Source of the DNA: Telopea speciosissima
Taxonomy: Eukaryota; Streptophyta; Magnoliopsida; Proteales; Proteaceae
Reading direction: 5' to 3'
NCBI RefSeq assembly: GCF_018873765.1
Contig: NC_057925.1
Span: forward strand, 14,829,568-14,893,567
Length of the DNA stretch: 64,000 nucleotides
The notes beneath the pieces were generated by a model. The model was not told the DNA's origin. It saw only the letters and a program-made list of their open reading frames with translations, and searched no databases. Shown here piece by piece: positions 35,501 through 48,090 of the stretch (position 1 is the stretch's first letter; each line of letters opens with the position of its first letter). Made by a program: the position numbers and the translations under genes.

Positions 35501-38500
35501 TTCTAAACTCATCGTAATTTTAAAACAACAATTTCTTGTGAGAGCAGAATACATGAGCCCAACATTTGTGAACACATCAGTAGAAAGACAGGACTGGTTT
35601 GGTTGATAGAAAGTATCTCTAAGGAAGCCACTTCCTTTCTCAGTTCAATTATCCAATATTAGAGAAAAATGGTAGAATGTTTCCTAACAAACTAAAGTTG
35701 GGTGGAAGTGAAGACATGTCTGGAGTGTTACATGCTGCAGTTATGCTTTATGGAGTCAGGTGTTACACAAGTCAGGAGTAATGATCCTTCGAGAATCTAG
35801 GGCTTTGAGGAAAAATAAGGAATAACTGATGCATAATTGCAGCAAGAAAAGAATATGGGCCTGTTTTGGATTTCGTTCACTTTCTTGGGTCAAGTTAGGC
35901 TTAATTTTGAATGTCCAATAGGTTTTATGGGCCATGGGCTTTTGTATTTTTGAGTTATTTATTGTAATGGGCTAATTCTATAATCCCAAATATTAGGGAG
36001 ATAGATCCTATATGGGATTAAGTAAGTTTCTACTTTGTATTTTTTAGCAGCTTTCTATTTTATTTTCTCTAGAGCTCTCTTGCTTGTGCAAAAAGAGTTA
36101 CTATTTTCTTGTAATGTTGCAAAGTCATAAAGGAGTAGGGGGATCATACTACCCCAACATTTGACAAAAGAAAGACCTATGGCTGTTGCTGTTCCTTGTG
36201 AGATGCAAGACTTCTTGATGTAGGACAAAACATGAAGAAAAAGAAGCCAAAACACTGTTCACGTAAACAATGCCACAGCCCCTTATTTTGCCTTGGTGGA
36301 ATATTATTAGAAGATCCTGTGGGGCCCAAGACCAGATCATGTGAAGACTTTTTAGAAGGGTCAATTTTGTCTATGTGTGGGGATTTAGAAGTTTAGTTTA
36401 GTTTCTAATTTTAGATTTAGAAAGTAGGCTTAAGTTTCAATTTTTAATTAGGCTTAGTTTCTATTTTATAGTATCTAATTTTGTTCCTTGCATTTTAGCT
36501 GAACTATAAAGCCTAGTTTCTATTTTCATTAAGTTTCTATTTTCTTTTAACTTGAGGTGCAAGCATAGCCCTCTATTAATTGTAAGGCTGCTGTAGCCAT
36601 TCCCCATGATTTTAAGATGATGAATGAATATGAGTTTGCCTTGAGTGCAACTGAGTTTTTTCATCCTTTTATGGATGAAGGGTTGAGAAACCTGGCTGAG
36701 AGAGCCGAAGCTTCTTTATCCCTCCCTTCTCTTATCTTATTCCTTCCTCCTGCCCTATTCGAGCTCACTGCTGCTGTGAGTCTTCAACTGCTGTGCTGCT
36801 ACACTTGGGTCAACATTATTCCATTGCTGCTGCATTTGTGAAGGACCAGAGATCAACCCAATCACTGCTGGAGTTGCTGCTGCTGAACTGAGACCAGGAA
36901 ATCTATCCCCACACCTGCGGTTGCACCTCGTCCTAGTTCTCTGCTGCTGCAACCTTTGGATCTTCGTATCTCAGCAACTACTGATCAGACTTGGCTGAGT
37001 TTTGGAGGCTAAACCCTTCCAAGGAACCTTACATTCGATCCCAGTTTGAGCTCCTTCTGCTGGCGGATTTGGTCTGTAGCTCCTACCTTCTAAATTGGTA
37101 ATCTTCTTCTACCTTTGTTTCTGACCATTGGAATCAGCTCCTATTTGGAGGTTTACTCCATCCTACCAAGTCCTACACTCGACCTGAATTTGATCAACAT
37201 CACATGACTGAATATCGAGATTCTGTCCACTTTCAGCTATTTCTGATTGATGCCAGTTTGATGTTCTGCTGCAACCTATTATCGATCCTACTGTAGGGTG
37301 GTTCTTATTTGAACCCCTTCTACATTACTTCTCTGTGAGATATAGAACTCCCTAGTGAGATGCTGGCCAAGGCCTAGGTGAGAAACCGAGGTCATATCTA
37401 TCCTTCTTCCTTCCTCCTTTATTTCCTCTATTTGTTTTTTTTTTTTCTGTCTTAATTCATGTACCTCTTCATCAAGTTTCAGACTTATTTGTAATGCAGG
37501 AACACCTCTCTAAGGTCTTCCTTCGAATACCCCCCTTCTCAGAGGCAGAGTATTTTTGTTTTGAGGCCTGCGGAAGTAGTCTATTGTTTGCTACTTTTCT
37601 GTTAATTTCCCTTTGCTATTACAGATCTGGAATATTATTAGACTGCATACACCTCCCATCGATTTACTGTTTTGGGGTTAGTTTTTGGTGCCATCAACCT
37701 GCCGCTACAGCCCTGCTTCCTTTGCTTCCTATTTATTGTTTCTTTCTGTCATGAAATCAGGATCTGGAACCAATCCCTGAACACACAAAGTAAGAGAAAG
37801 GGAAGAAGAAAACTACAGTAAGGAGAAGAGGCTCACGGTTAGTCAATGTGTCCAAGAGTAGTAGGGTTTTTTTAATAGATAAAACAAGGTACAAGACAAT
37901 TATACCCCTACCAACACTATGCACATATAAAAACATAAGAAAAACCAAGAATACCCAAACTACCCCTACGCTAGTAAATACAACAGCATATAAACTTAGG
38001 TAGCTTGCTTACTCTTTTCTTCTATATGAACCACCACCCGCTCAGTGCGAGGGGACCGGAGGTCCCACCAACACTCCCCCTCAAGCTGGAGCATATACAT
38101 CACCCATGCCTAGCTTGGAACAACCTTCCCGAAAGATGGGATGAATTGGTGAACATATCACCCAACTGATCTGCAGAAGCAACAAATGGAATGGCAATTA
38201 GTTTTCTCATAACCACATCCCTTACAAAATGACAATCAACTTCAATGTGCTTGGTCCTCTCATGAAACACCGGATTACTTGCTATGTAGATGGACGCTTG
38301 ATCGTCACAACACATATCAATGGGTTTGGTAACTGGAAACCCAAATTCCTGAAGAAGGGATCTCAACCACATTAATTCAGTTGCAGTATGGGCCATAACT
38401 CTATACTCAGCCTTCGCACTGGACCTTGCCACAGTAGTCTGTTTTTGCTCCTCCACACCACATGATAAGATTACCACCAACAAAGTACAATTGTATATGG

Positions 38501-41500
38501 TAAATCTTCTATCTCCATCAGCATCAACCCAACCTGCATGTGAATATCCAACCAAATCAGCATGATCATTATGTCTATGAATGAGGCCCTTACCAGGAGC
38601 CCCCTTAAGATATCACAGAATCCGGCAGGCAGCCTCCCAGTGAACCTTTTTAGGTGATGACTAATAACGCCAATGACAATCTGGGGGTAACAGTAAAATA
38701 GATAACTTTGCCAACAAGTCTCCTGCATTGATATTTATTTGCAAAATCCTCACCATAATCTATCCCAAACTTTTGATGTGGGTCCATAGGCTCAATTGGT
38801 TTGGATGCAACCATACCAGTCTCAGACAGAAGATCCAACACATACTTTCTTTGGGAGAGGCTCACAGCTGTCCTACTCCGAACCACTTCAATCCCAAGAA
38901 AGTAACAAAGAACACCTAAATCTTTCATCTGAAAGTGCTGATGAAATATGATTTCACGTCGGGGATAACAAATGTATCATTACCTGATTTGATAATGTCA
39001 TCAATGAATACAACCAACATAATCAACCGAGAATCCCGACAACGAACAAAAACAGAGTAATCAAAATAGCATTGTGAAAAACCACATCGGGGAACAATAG
39101 AACTGAACTTGTCAAACCAGGCTTTGAGCAATTGTTTCAAACCATAAATCACCTTGTGTAGCTTGCACACTTTCCCAGCATTCTCCCCCTGAGAAGCATA
39201 CCCAGGAGGTTGCTCCATATGCACCTCCTCATATGAATCACCATATGAAAAAGCATTTTTAGTGTCCATCTGATATAATGGCCTATCAAAATTTATTGCC
39301 AAAGAAATAAGTAGCCAAATAGAATTAAGATGTGCAACCAACAAGAATGTCTCAAAGTAGTCTACACCATGTGTCTGAGTATACCTTTTAGAAACCAAAC
39401 GAACCTTAAGCTGTTCAACAGAGCCATCAGGGCTATACTTAATAGTATACACCCAACAACATTTCGCCAGACCCTTACCTGGAGTTAAGTCTATCAGGGA
39501 CCACGTCTGGCGAGAAATTATAGCATCCATCTCCACATCCATAGCCGACTTCCATCCAGGATGAGATAAAGCTTCACGATAAGTGTTAGGCACGATATGA
39601 GACGATAAGGATAAGGCAAAACTATGCAAAGCAGATGGCAAGTGAGAAATTGATAGAAATTTGTCAATAGGATATGCAACCATTGACCTTTGAGTATAAG
39701 AACTGGTAAGTCTGTAGGAGAAGATAAGGAACCAAGAGCATCAAGCACAAAGTCAGACTACGCAGAGGACGAAATAGGCGGCATGACAGCTGGCAATGAC
39801 AACTTTGCCGACGCTAATAGATCTGTAATAGTGACAAGGTGTCATTAAGAGGAAGCAGAGTAGGAATAGTAGGGGACTAAAAAATGTCAGTTGCAAGATC
39901 ACAAACCTCAGCCGAATAATATGGTGTGTTTCTAAAGAAAGTAAGGTCAGCACTCACAAATTGTTGGGGTGTAACAAGATCATAACACCACTAACCCTTC
40001 ATAGTGCGAGAATAGCCAAGGAAGGAAAATTTTAGCATGCGAGGAGATAAGATATCAGCACCTGATCATAAAACTTGAATGAAGCAAACACATCTAAAAA
40101 CACACGGTGGCAAAGAAAATAAGTATGAGTTAGGAAAGACCACACCAACATGATATTTATTGTTTAAAACAGATGAAGGCATGCGATTAATTAGATGATA
40201 AGTAGTTAAAACAACATCCCCCCAAATTTTTTTTCTGAACATACATATGAAATAATAAAGAACGAGCAACTTCTAACAAATGTCTATTCTTTCGTTCAGC
40301 CACACTATTCTACTAAGGGGGTATAGACACAACTAGTTTGATGTATCATACCGTGATCAGAACAAAAGGAAGAAATAGCATTCTGAGTAATGGCTGCCCG
40401 TTGGCTTTCCTCAAGCTGAACAAGAGCATGAGACTACTCTAGGGTAAGAAAAGGGTCCCGACTGAGCACCTGGGATCGAATGTGATCATACTCCACATTC
40501 AGACCACCCAAAAAATCATAAACGCTAATCATATCTTCACGTTTCTTGAAACTAGTAGCGTCAGTAGAGTAGGTAGCCTGGAAGGTGTCATAGAAGTCAA
40601 GTTCCTGCCACATGCTGCATAACTCAGAATAGTACTAGGAAAAAGACATCTCTTTCTGAGTGGTGCCATGGATCCTCTTGCGCAACTCATAGACCTGAGC
40701 TGCATTTCCAACCTGGGAGTAAGTCTCCTTTGTAGCTTCCCAGATCTTCTCAGCAGAGTCTAAGAGAAGATAACCACGAGTGATAGTCGGTTGCGTAGAG
40801 TTGATCAGGAATGACATTACAAGGGAGTCAACTGAGAGCCACTTCTCCAATGAAGGACCAGTAGTCGTAGGTTTTGCAACAGTACCCAGAAGATACCCTG
40901 TGAGGCCACGAGCAGCAATAGAGAGAAAACAAGAGCGAGACCACATCACATAGTTGCTTCCATCCAACTTGATGGAGCTAATAGGAAATGTGGTAAAACC
41001 ACTATGGGGGCCGCGACTCATTCCTTCAGTGGGGGTAGAGAGAGTACTACTTCCATCGGACATGACTGCAGATCAAAAGAAATCCCTACAGCTCGCTACA
41101 ACATGGTAAGATCGAAAAAATGGCTGAAGCAAAAGAGCATCTCCGGAAAAAAAACACCAGCGAAAGGTAAAGTGCTGGTTTAGGTCATAACGAGAGAATC
41201 GAACAAAGAAAAAGGACCCTCGGTGGAAGAAAAGAAAACCACCGAGGGTTAAATCATATGGAGGCTTCTCTAGAGAGAAAAGTAAGTTTTAAAGTGAAAT
41301 AAGAGAGGCGGAAAGGTTGGTGGTAGAGAAGAAGAGTCGCGAGTGGGAGGAAGAGAGGCGGAGAGGCTTGCGGGAGGTTGGTGGTGAATCGCGAGTGAGA
41401 GAAAAGAGGAGGCAGAACGCGGAAGGTAGTGGTGATGTAGTGAGTCGCGAGAGGGGTGGAAGCTAGCGGGTGGCGGCAATATGGTGGAAGGTGAAGCACG

Positions 41501-44500
41501 AAGAAGAAATGGGCATGAAAGAGGATGGCGGTGATATGGTGGAAGTCAGAAAGGGGGAAAAGGAAGTCGGAGGAGAGAAAGAAGGTGGCGCCGCTGCTGT
41601 GGTACCTTGTGACGGTGGTGACATGAGTACTAGGGCGGGGATCCCAAGATTGATTCTTGCTCTGTTACCATGATGAAATGGATTTGGGAGAATAATGGCT
41701 TGTGTCTCAAGAGAGCACAGCCATGTTCTATTTATAATAAAAGGGCAAAAGAGCAAATTACAAGTATACCCTTAATACAACACACACACACAAGCATACC
41801 TGAAAATAAACTAATCCAAAAAAGACTCTCAAACCAGAAACACAGAACCAGGGATTGGATCCTTATAGCTCTGATACCATGTCTCGAAATCAGGACCTGG
41901 AACCAATCCCTTCACACACAAAGTAAGAGAAAGAGAAAGAAGAAAACTACTGAAGGAGAAGAAGAGGCTCACGGTTAGTCAATGTGTACTAACCGAGAGC
42001 ATTAGGGTTTATTAAATAGATAAAAATAAGGTACAAGACAATAATACCCCTACCGACACTATGCACATATAAAAACATAAGAAAAACCAATAATACCCAA
42101 ACTACCCCTATGCTAGTAAATCTAACAGCAATAAACTTTAACATTTTTCATCTTCCCCGCCACTTGGTATTTCTATCCTTATTAGATTCCTTGTTTTTAT
42201 TCCTTAGTTTCTGACTTTCTAAACTTTTTTAATTTCTATTTTCATTGGTTCCTAATCTCTTTTTTTTCCCCCAAAACTGTGGGACTTTCTATTTTGATTT
42301 AGGAAGTTTGTATTTTTTGTTTGTTGTTATTCTGCCTTGCTTTAACTGTTTATTCCTAGTTTCTAAATCCATTTTAGAGACTTTCTATTTTCATATTAGT
42401 GCCTTAACTTCAGATCCAGCTGTTGGATTTTGACCAGGTTTTGAGGGTTTGTTCACCCTCTTAAGAGGAATACTCGACCAGAGTTCTGTCCGTATCAGGA
42501 CCTGTTGTGGGATACAGAAGATCTCTTAATTCTGGTTCAACCTAGTCATACGATTCTGGTTTCTATTCGGAATCCTAATCTCTATCTTTGATTGACTTAG
42601 GATCCCATCAAACACTTCCATAGATGTTGCCTAAATGTGGATTTTGGGATGGATGGGTTGAAAAACTTGGGCAAACAAAAGCAGAAGCAAATGCATCCAA
42701 GGGAACTTGAGGGTAGTCCCTTACAGTGATGGGGTGAGGGAGAGTTGATAGATTTTGTTTGACCCTGTGCAATAAACCAAAAACATCATGAGTGGGCTTC
42801 TTTTTTTCTTCTTCTTTTGGGACACCCTGAAGATTGCAGAACAAAAGTGAACTCCAAAGTGGGCATGATACAAATCATACAATATAGTGATAAAAGCTAA
42901 AATAGTTATGCTTTATATGGAATGGGATGCTGAAAAAGGATTGTGTAGTCATTATTGAATAGTTAGTTTCATGCTCAGATGTGCTTAGGATTTGGCTGAG
43001 CATCTAATGATAATAAGGCTCCAATCTGGCAAGTAGTGAATGCTGGATTTGGATGGTTCTGCTGCCTTCTGGCAGAGTTGTGTGGCTGAGCACTAAATGT
43101 TCAGTCTGGTATTGAGCAAACCAGCTGGTGCAGTCAAGAATTGGCTGCTGCCAGGGTCGATTCTGGTATAGAATAGGGAGAGGAATGATGAAGGTTGGTG
43201 GTGGTGATGATGAAGATGGATGATGATGGAGATGGATAGATAGATGTAGCACTGGAGTCCCACCAGTCTATCAGCCGTAGGAGTCCCACCTAGGCCACCA
43301 CCAAGGAGGTCCACCTTGGATGTAAGGCTGAGATCCACAGCAAAGTCACAAAGAGAGCAATTCTTTGTTTTTTTTTGAAGAATGCCAAAACAGCCTTCCA
43401 CGATTTGAATTTATAGGCGAGGAAGGATTTCCAAAAACCCCTTAGATACGTGTAAGCAATTAATGGATTGTTGGTATTCCCAACCCATTACATAGAAAAC
43501 ATCCCCCCATGCATCTAGGAACAATAAACAAGAACCTAGGAACTAGAAACAAGAAAACAATAAATCTGCCTAGGAATATAAAAAGACACTAAGTACTTAA
43601 TTATCTAGATATATGAAAAGACTCTTAAATAAACCTAGGAAATATGAAAATAAGCACTACTAAGCCTAATCCCGTATGCCTTCTTTGTACCCACATTTTA
43701 GACCCATTAAAGTGGCCCATTACAAATAAGACACATGGAATCAAAGGCCCAATGTATACATAACCCCACCCAAGGCTTATTTCCAATAAAATAAGCCCAT
43801 TATGTGACTTATCTACATCACCAGCAGGTACAGTCATACCTGATATGTTCCTCCAAGCCATCAATCCTTTTGGCTGCTCTGGTCTGGCTCAGTGTTAGTA
43901 AATTTATGAAGTCTGAGTAGTGTGAATTTATGGAAGTGGGTTAAAGGATATCTGGGCCTGCTAACCAGTTGATCAGTAATGTTCACCTTAAGATTTTTAC
44001 CGGGTGGTTGCCAGGAGAGGATCCATTCCACTCATATTCACTCAATTTACAACTTCAAATGGCATTTGAATATTTGGTTGAGCCTAATAATTTGAACCTA
44101 TCTGATCTGATTTGCCTTTCAATTTTCAACTTGCCATAATGGAATTGAACCCTGCCTGGAACCACCATCCTCTTTCGAGCCGATCATCCAGCTTTGGAAG
44201 CTCTAAAGTCATTCTTCTTTTCAATGGTTCTGGGTATTCGACAACTTCCTCACATTTGAAAATATGTTCTTCCAGATCCCAGTATCCTACCTTTTAGTCC
44301 TTGTACCATTCTAGATGTAGGAATTTTCTAAACTGCAATTTTGATTGCTGCCATGTGTTTCTAAGGCCTTTATTTCAAAACCTCACTAATTGAAGGCGTG
44401 TTCCTAAATTACATTTACGGTATCTTTGTTATGTTTCTTGTGAGTAGTTACTTAACTTATTGTCCTGTGTTACCAGCTTTCCAAATGGGATCCAGAATCC

Positions 44501-45285
44501 AGCTGAGCTTGAGAAGAGCATCAACATGATACCAGGTGTTATTGATAATGGTAAGGCGGTAGTGGCTCTTGCAATCTAAATACACGCTAACATCCACACA
44601 CATCCTTTGATTCTAGACGTGCATGATTCCATAGTGGTCTGGTGACTTTGTCCATCTTGTGGGGAGCCAGTATATATAAAACTCTCTACCTGCAACTGGA
44701 GTACATGCCCATTTCATGGATACATTCAAGGTCCCAACCTCAGAGCCTGGATAATTAAAATGACAATGTCCACCGCATGATTTTAAATCCTGAAGATCTC
44801 GTAGGTGGGACCAGCACTCGGTAATGGCCCTTATTGAATCCTGAAGATCCTATAGTCACACTTCGGATTTTATGTACTTTTTCCCCCTCCTTTTGGAGGG
44901 GGGTACAAGATGTTGTCACTATATTATTTCCTGTCTAAACATTTCTCACTGATTGTATCTTTACATTCAATCTCACTTTCGTGTCTATTTACCATGCCTC
45001 ACTATGGAGTTGGTTGGTGCATTGACTTGAACATCCACACAGGTGGTCCTAAATTGGCCTTGAAAATTGGGTCAGAGGTGGTTTTTGGCCACCTTTTTCT
45101 CTACCTCAAATTTTATTATCTACTCTCAAGGTAACTTTTATTTCACATCCTGCCGTGCAGGCATTATATCTGGTGTTGCATCATCTGTGATGGTTGCCAT
45201 TCAGGACAGAGATGATGTCTTGGTGATGAGCTTGGAGGAGTTTGCAAAAATTGTACTTGACCAGACAAAGGCAGAGTCAACCTGA
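23556..45285 (+). CDS. RPI: Ribose-5-phosphate isomerase (RpiA family), plastid-type, ten exons; in-frame TAA in exon 2
   Basis: Exons 23556-23703, 24255-24460, 32771-32842, 32980-33060, 33163-33192, 33709-33795, 34951-35011, 35150-35225, 44477-44550 and 45161-45285 all have GT-AG borders and sum to 960 nt (319 codons plus stop). The enzyme interconverts ribose 5-phosphate and ribulose 5-phosphate in the Calvin and pentose phosphate pathways. Residues 1-50 look like a chloroplast transit peptide. Family motifs: GLGTGST (96-102), DGADEVD (156-162), Lys169, GGG (170-172). The catalytic Glu of E. coli RpiA (Glu103) aligns with Gln178 (HTMQK). Codon 56 (24272-24274) is TAA, in frame between transit peptide and enzyme; the next Met is codon 64. 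Introns 2 and 8 are 8.3 and 9.3 kb because of copia insertions. It resembles the divergent plant isoform RPI4 more than the standard one. Confidence 0.88.
24461..25885. other. RPI intron 2, part upstream of the copia element
   Basis: AT-rich intron sequence. No repeat border, ORF or RNA gene is evident. Confidence 0.5.
25886..30930 (+). mobile_element. Complete but inactive Ty1/copia retrotransposon in RPI intron 2
   Basis: LTRs at 25891-26124 (234 bp) and 30669-30925 (257 bp) begin TGTTAG and end TTACA, flanked by the 5-bp duplication AGAGG (25886-25890, 30926-30930). A primer-binding site TGGTATCAGAGC (26125-26136, initiator-Met tRNA type) and a polypurine tract TTGAGGGGGAG (30658-30668) are in place. 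Domain order is gag, CCHC knuckle, protease, integrase, RT, RNase H, diagnostic of copia. By my count the LTRs differ at about 16 of the first 210 positions, and the coding region has many stops and frameshifts. It is an old insertion in the same direction as the host gene. Confidence 0.95.
26573..30661 (+). pseudogene. Copia gag-pol, decayed
   Basis: Gag (26573-27300) includes [15 protein letters not shown] and [20 protein letters not shown], then a zinc knuckle [14 protein letters not shown] (about 27338-27380). Protease: WIIDSGA.. near 27605. Integrase: [29 protein letters not shown], then [13 protein letters not shown] (27912-28480). [50 protein letters not shown] (29226-30060; the YVDD catalytic box is intact). 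RNase [44 protein letters not shown] (30062-30661). Stops and frameshifts separate nearly every block. Confidence 0.93.
30931..32770. other. RPI intron 2, part downstream of the copia element
   Basis: CT microsatellite at 31144-31165, a GGCAACCCAAGAGGGGGGTG motif near 31008 that I associate with dispersed plant repeats, two TTTTTTTTGGTA runs near 32276 and 32310, and a poly-T of about 18 at 32549. No gene. Confidence 0.45.
34153..34580. mobile_element. hAT-type MITE in RPI intron 6
   Basis: A 412-bp element (34161-34572) begins TTGGGCTGTCAATGG and ends CCATTGACAGTCCTA. The termini are inverted repeats with two mismatches over 15 bp. An 8-bp duplication flanks it (CTGGAATG at 34153-34160, CTGGTATG at 34573-34580; one mismatch). 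Eight-bp duplications are the hAT signature. The interior is rich in GATC/GATCCGATCCGAAT-type sequence and codes for nothing. Confidence 0.85.
35226..37748. other. RPI intron 8, part upstream of the second copia element
   Basis: No gene. 35860-37500 looks like non-coding retroelement sequence: a GGGCCATGGGCTTTTGT segment, clustered TAGTTTCTATTTT motifs (36390-36560) and CTGCTG-rich stretches (36760-36960). Similar TTTCTATTTT clusters recur at 42230-42400 beyond the copia element. One older element may have been split by the copia insertion, but I could not define its ends. Confidence 0.4.
37749..42139 (-). mobile_element. Ty1/copia retrotransposon, minus strand, in RPI intron 8, internally deleted
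   Basis: 3' LTR 37749-38073 (325 bp) and 5' LTR 41880-42139 share the sequence from TGTC..GAAATCAGGA through GGTACAAGACAA and ATGCACATATAAAAACATAA. Minus-strand landmarks: PBS TGGTATCAGAGCT (41867-41879) directly inside the 5' LTR, and PPT CTTGAGGGGGAG (38074-38085) directly inside the 3' LTR. The outer about 70 bp of the 5' LTR are missing and no 5-bp duplication is found, so the 5' end was truncated or rearranged. Protease and the first part of integrase are deleted. The orientation is opposite to the host gene and to the first copia element. Confidence 0.9.
38100..41063 (-). pseudogene. Copia gag-pol of the minus-strand element, decayed and deleted
   Basis: Gag starts at 41063 ([54 protein letters not shown]). 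Around 40380-40440 it jumps to late integrase ([29 protein letters not shown]-like, [20 protein letters not shown]), so protease and the integrase HHCC and catalytic core are lost. RT follows (38925-39683: [56 protein letters not shown], where YVDD has become FIDD). RNase H lies at 38100-38560 ([40 protein letters not shown]). Several frameshifts; inactive. Confidence 0.9.
42140..44476. other. RPI intron 8, part downstream of the second copia element
   Basis: TTTCTATTTT-rich sequence at 42170-42400, a GATGATGGAGATGGATAGAT microsatellite at about 43205-43245, and a non-coding stretch (43430-43860) with many CCTAGGAA motifs. No gene or defined element border. Confidence 0.4.
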
Positions 45286-46140
45286 TGAAATATGTAAATG
45301 AAGAATCAGCACGGATCAATATTTTTGTATTGGTAGCTATATCAATTAGAGCAGCAATACTGGGAAATTAATTCAGTCTGGTGTAGCTCAAGTGAATGTC
45401 CTAATGATACTCTGTTCTATATGATGCTCTGTTTAAAAAATTAATAGGAATGGTGTCTGAATAAGTTTTTACTTTACTCCATCGCTTGATTTTTCTTTTG
45501 AACTGAAGGACATGCCTGAATCATGTGAGTGAAAATGGGAAACAATCCTAACTATGCAATATGAGAAAAATATATGGAATAAGAAGCACCAAGAAAAGTA
45601 GGTAGGGAATGAGAACTTGGAAGGAGAAAGTGAAAGCAAGATTCCTGAGAAAGCTGATCTCATGAGCTACTTGATGATCTACCCTGTTGTTTCTTATACC
45701 CTTCAACTCAACATTGTGGCACGTTTATTTTCAATTCTTGAACAGTTTCTCTTACATACTAGATGTGAACACTTCCAGCTATAAACGTTGTCAAAGGCCA
45801 ACAACTAACAAGTGGAGGGAAAGCATGAATAAAATGGTATTGCAGAATCACAAATAATGGAGATTGCCTCTTATGAATCCATCCCTTTGACTGAAAGAAA
45901 CAATGGATTGATCAGATTAAGTCAAAAAATCAGAAGATATTGAGAAAGAGAAGATATGTTTCAGAATGATTAAGAAGAGCATCAAAACTTAGCCTCTGGG
46001 TCAGACCAGCTTGAGTCCAGGCTGGATTTAGCCTGGCAATAGATAAGCACACCTTTCTTTTCCATCCCTTTTTGGTGGTTTGAATAGATTAGCAGGCCTA
46101 ACCTGATTAATATAAGATGGCTAGCCCAGAAACTGCATGT
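45286..46140. other. 3' flank of the RPI gene
   Basis: The RPI 3' untranslated region should lie in the first few hundred bases. No coding signal on either strand. Confidence 0.4.
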
Positions 46141-46149
46141 AAGGTGAGT

Positions 46150-47083
46150 CTTAAGTGTATGTAACATGGGAAAATCTTAATGGATATGTGTGCATCAATC
46201 AAAACCCTATTGTCTTCCATCTGGGGAAGGTATGTGCTCTCATCACATCAGTAGGGATCGTCCGGTGGAGTCTAATGATCACATTCTGCTGGAGTGCTCA
46301 TATGCAAGAGCCATTTGGTTTGGTAGCGCCTTATCCTTCACCGTTCCACCTACAAACGTAAAGCCATGGAGTTTCTTTACATGCTGGTCTGTTTGGATTT
46401 CCAGGAATGACCGAGTCTTTGGTAAAAAGAATTGGTCGCCCACAGAAGTTATTGATTCAGCATAGAAACCATTTCAAGAATTCTGGTCAACAAATGGCGA
46501 AGTTACTTCTCGGGCGACAATTCAATAACGCTTAACCCCAGTTATTGCACCTCATTGCGCCCCGCGCCCCCCCCCCCCCTCCCCTCCCCCCCAACTCGGT
46601 TAGGCTATACTGTGAAGCAGCCTTTCCTGCCGATGGCTGTCGAGGTGGCATTGAGATTATATCCCGACACCACGAAGGCTCTCCGATCCTTGGCTTTTAA
46701 GAACCCATGGACTTCAGTTATATTGGATGTGGGGGAAGCAATAGCAATCAAACGGCTTGTCTAACGTTCAAATCATATTGGATTGTCGAGAGGGGTTATT
46801 CAACTTCTTAATAACCCATCCAGCCCGCCCTTCCTGATGCTGAGGCCCATCATTGAAGATCATTCAAATCTCGTCTCAGTTCTCATCTTGTAATTTTTTC
46901 TTTATTCCTAGGGATGCAAATGTCGTTGCACACTTGCACACTCCTTAGCCCAGAAGGCACTTCTTGCATGTAAGACAGTATGGCCTATCTCTACTCTTTG
47001 GCTTCATGACCTTTGTAGAAGAGAAGCCTTATGCTCCGCATGTCATCTCTATCAATAATCTCTCTCTTTACCAAAAAAAAAAA
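46150..47083 (+). mobile_element. 5'-truncated LINE tail (zf-RVT and RNase H remnants)
   Basis: SNDHILLECSYARAIWFGSA and FFTCWSVWISRNDRVFG (46265-46430) match the zf-RVT region after LINE RT (DH.L..C..A..IW). Later frames give RDANVVAHTLA-like and LHDLCRREALCSA (46910-47040), the end of LINE RNase H. The element ends ATCTCTCTCTTTACC plus 11 A at 47073-47083. A poly-C/poly-T run (46567-46590) interrupts the middle. Confidence 0.75.
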
Positions 47084-47650
47084 TTCAAAACCCTATTTAA
47101 ACATATTAGTTTGCATTATCATTTTATGTGCAGTGTGTTGTCTTAAGGTTGCAATTGGGCATTTTGTCTGTATGATTTCTCACTATTTATTCTCCTTATC
47201 GTTGATTGTGATAAGGAGTTATATTTATAGATGTATTTTGAATTTTACAACAGCTAGTTTAGTTACAATAGATAGGAGTTCTCCCATATCCTTTCCTATC
47301 TTGTAGGAGAGATCAAGTCCTAAGAGGTAGGAGTTACGTTGTCTAGTTCTGACTTGCTTAACGATGAGTTTGAATTTTGAATATTTAAATTTGAATTTGA
47401 ATTATCCACTATAAGATTGCATAATATAAGTATGAACATTCTTATGGTATGTGTGTTGAACTTGATCATTCGAGATTCTTGTTATGAAATACCACCAGTT
47501 GTTTATGCAACAAAATCTCCGATAATTATTTTTTCTTTATACTCGAGAGGTCATTACCGTTGCAGTTGCTCATTATATGTTTGTGGTGTACCACAGGTTG
47601 ATGGCTACATTGGCCACATATTGATGCACTCGGCACACGGTGTTCCATTG
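47084..47650. other. No gene recognised
   Basis: AT-rich with short chance ORFs. I see no repeat border. Confidence 0.35.
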
Positions 47651-47653
47651 TAG

Positions 47654-47880
47654 ATGGAAGAAATGCTCAACATTGTATCCAATTCTAAAAGGAAGAACAT
47701 TTTGAGAGAGTTCTTCGCCAACCGAATGAGCCCCGGTATTGGGGATAGATCCTCTAGGAGACAAAGGAAGAAGGACAAGGAACGACAAGGAAGGTGGAAA
47801 TGGGAACTTGAGCATTTTGTGAAGATCGTCAACTGCACCCGCATGCCATCGCATCCTTTGCAGGGCCTCTGGAAGTTGTC
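47654..47880 (+). pseudogene. Possible F-box gene fragment (At3g12350-like), low confidence
   Basis: An open plus frame reads MEEMLNIVSNSKRKNILREF, then a Lys/Arg-rich linker, then WKWELEHFVKIVNCTRMPSH and PLQGLWK. The last block resembles the FVKI..C.PT..RPLQGLWKGIC segment found in some plant F-box proteins, after which those continue into a conserved domain. Here the frame runs straight into pyrimidine-rich non-coding sequence. I remember the similarity but cannot verify it. It may be a lone exon or a dead fragment. Confidence 0.4.
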
Positions 47881-48090
47881 GTTCCTCTCCCCTTTCAACT
47901 TTTTTTGTTTATTTATTTTTTTGGCCTTGGACAAATATCGGTTGAGTGAGTTGAGTTTAGTGGGGGGGGGGTTAAAATTGTCTTTTGCATTTCATATTTA
48001 ACACCATCAGACAAAAGAGGGATGGAAGTAATTTTTGACATCGTAGAGGAATGGGTTGTATTTTGGGTCTAGTACAGGGGAGGTTTGAGT

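Noticed and set aside
36390-42400. TTTCTATTTT-rich clusters on either side of the second copia element as an LTR pair
   Set aside because: The two sides share composition and short motifs but I could not align them as direct repeats with common ends, so no element is claimed.
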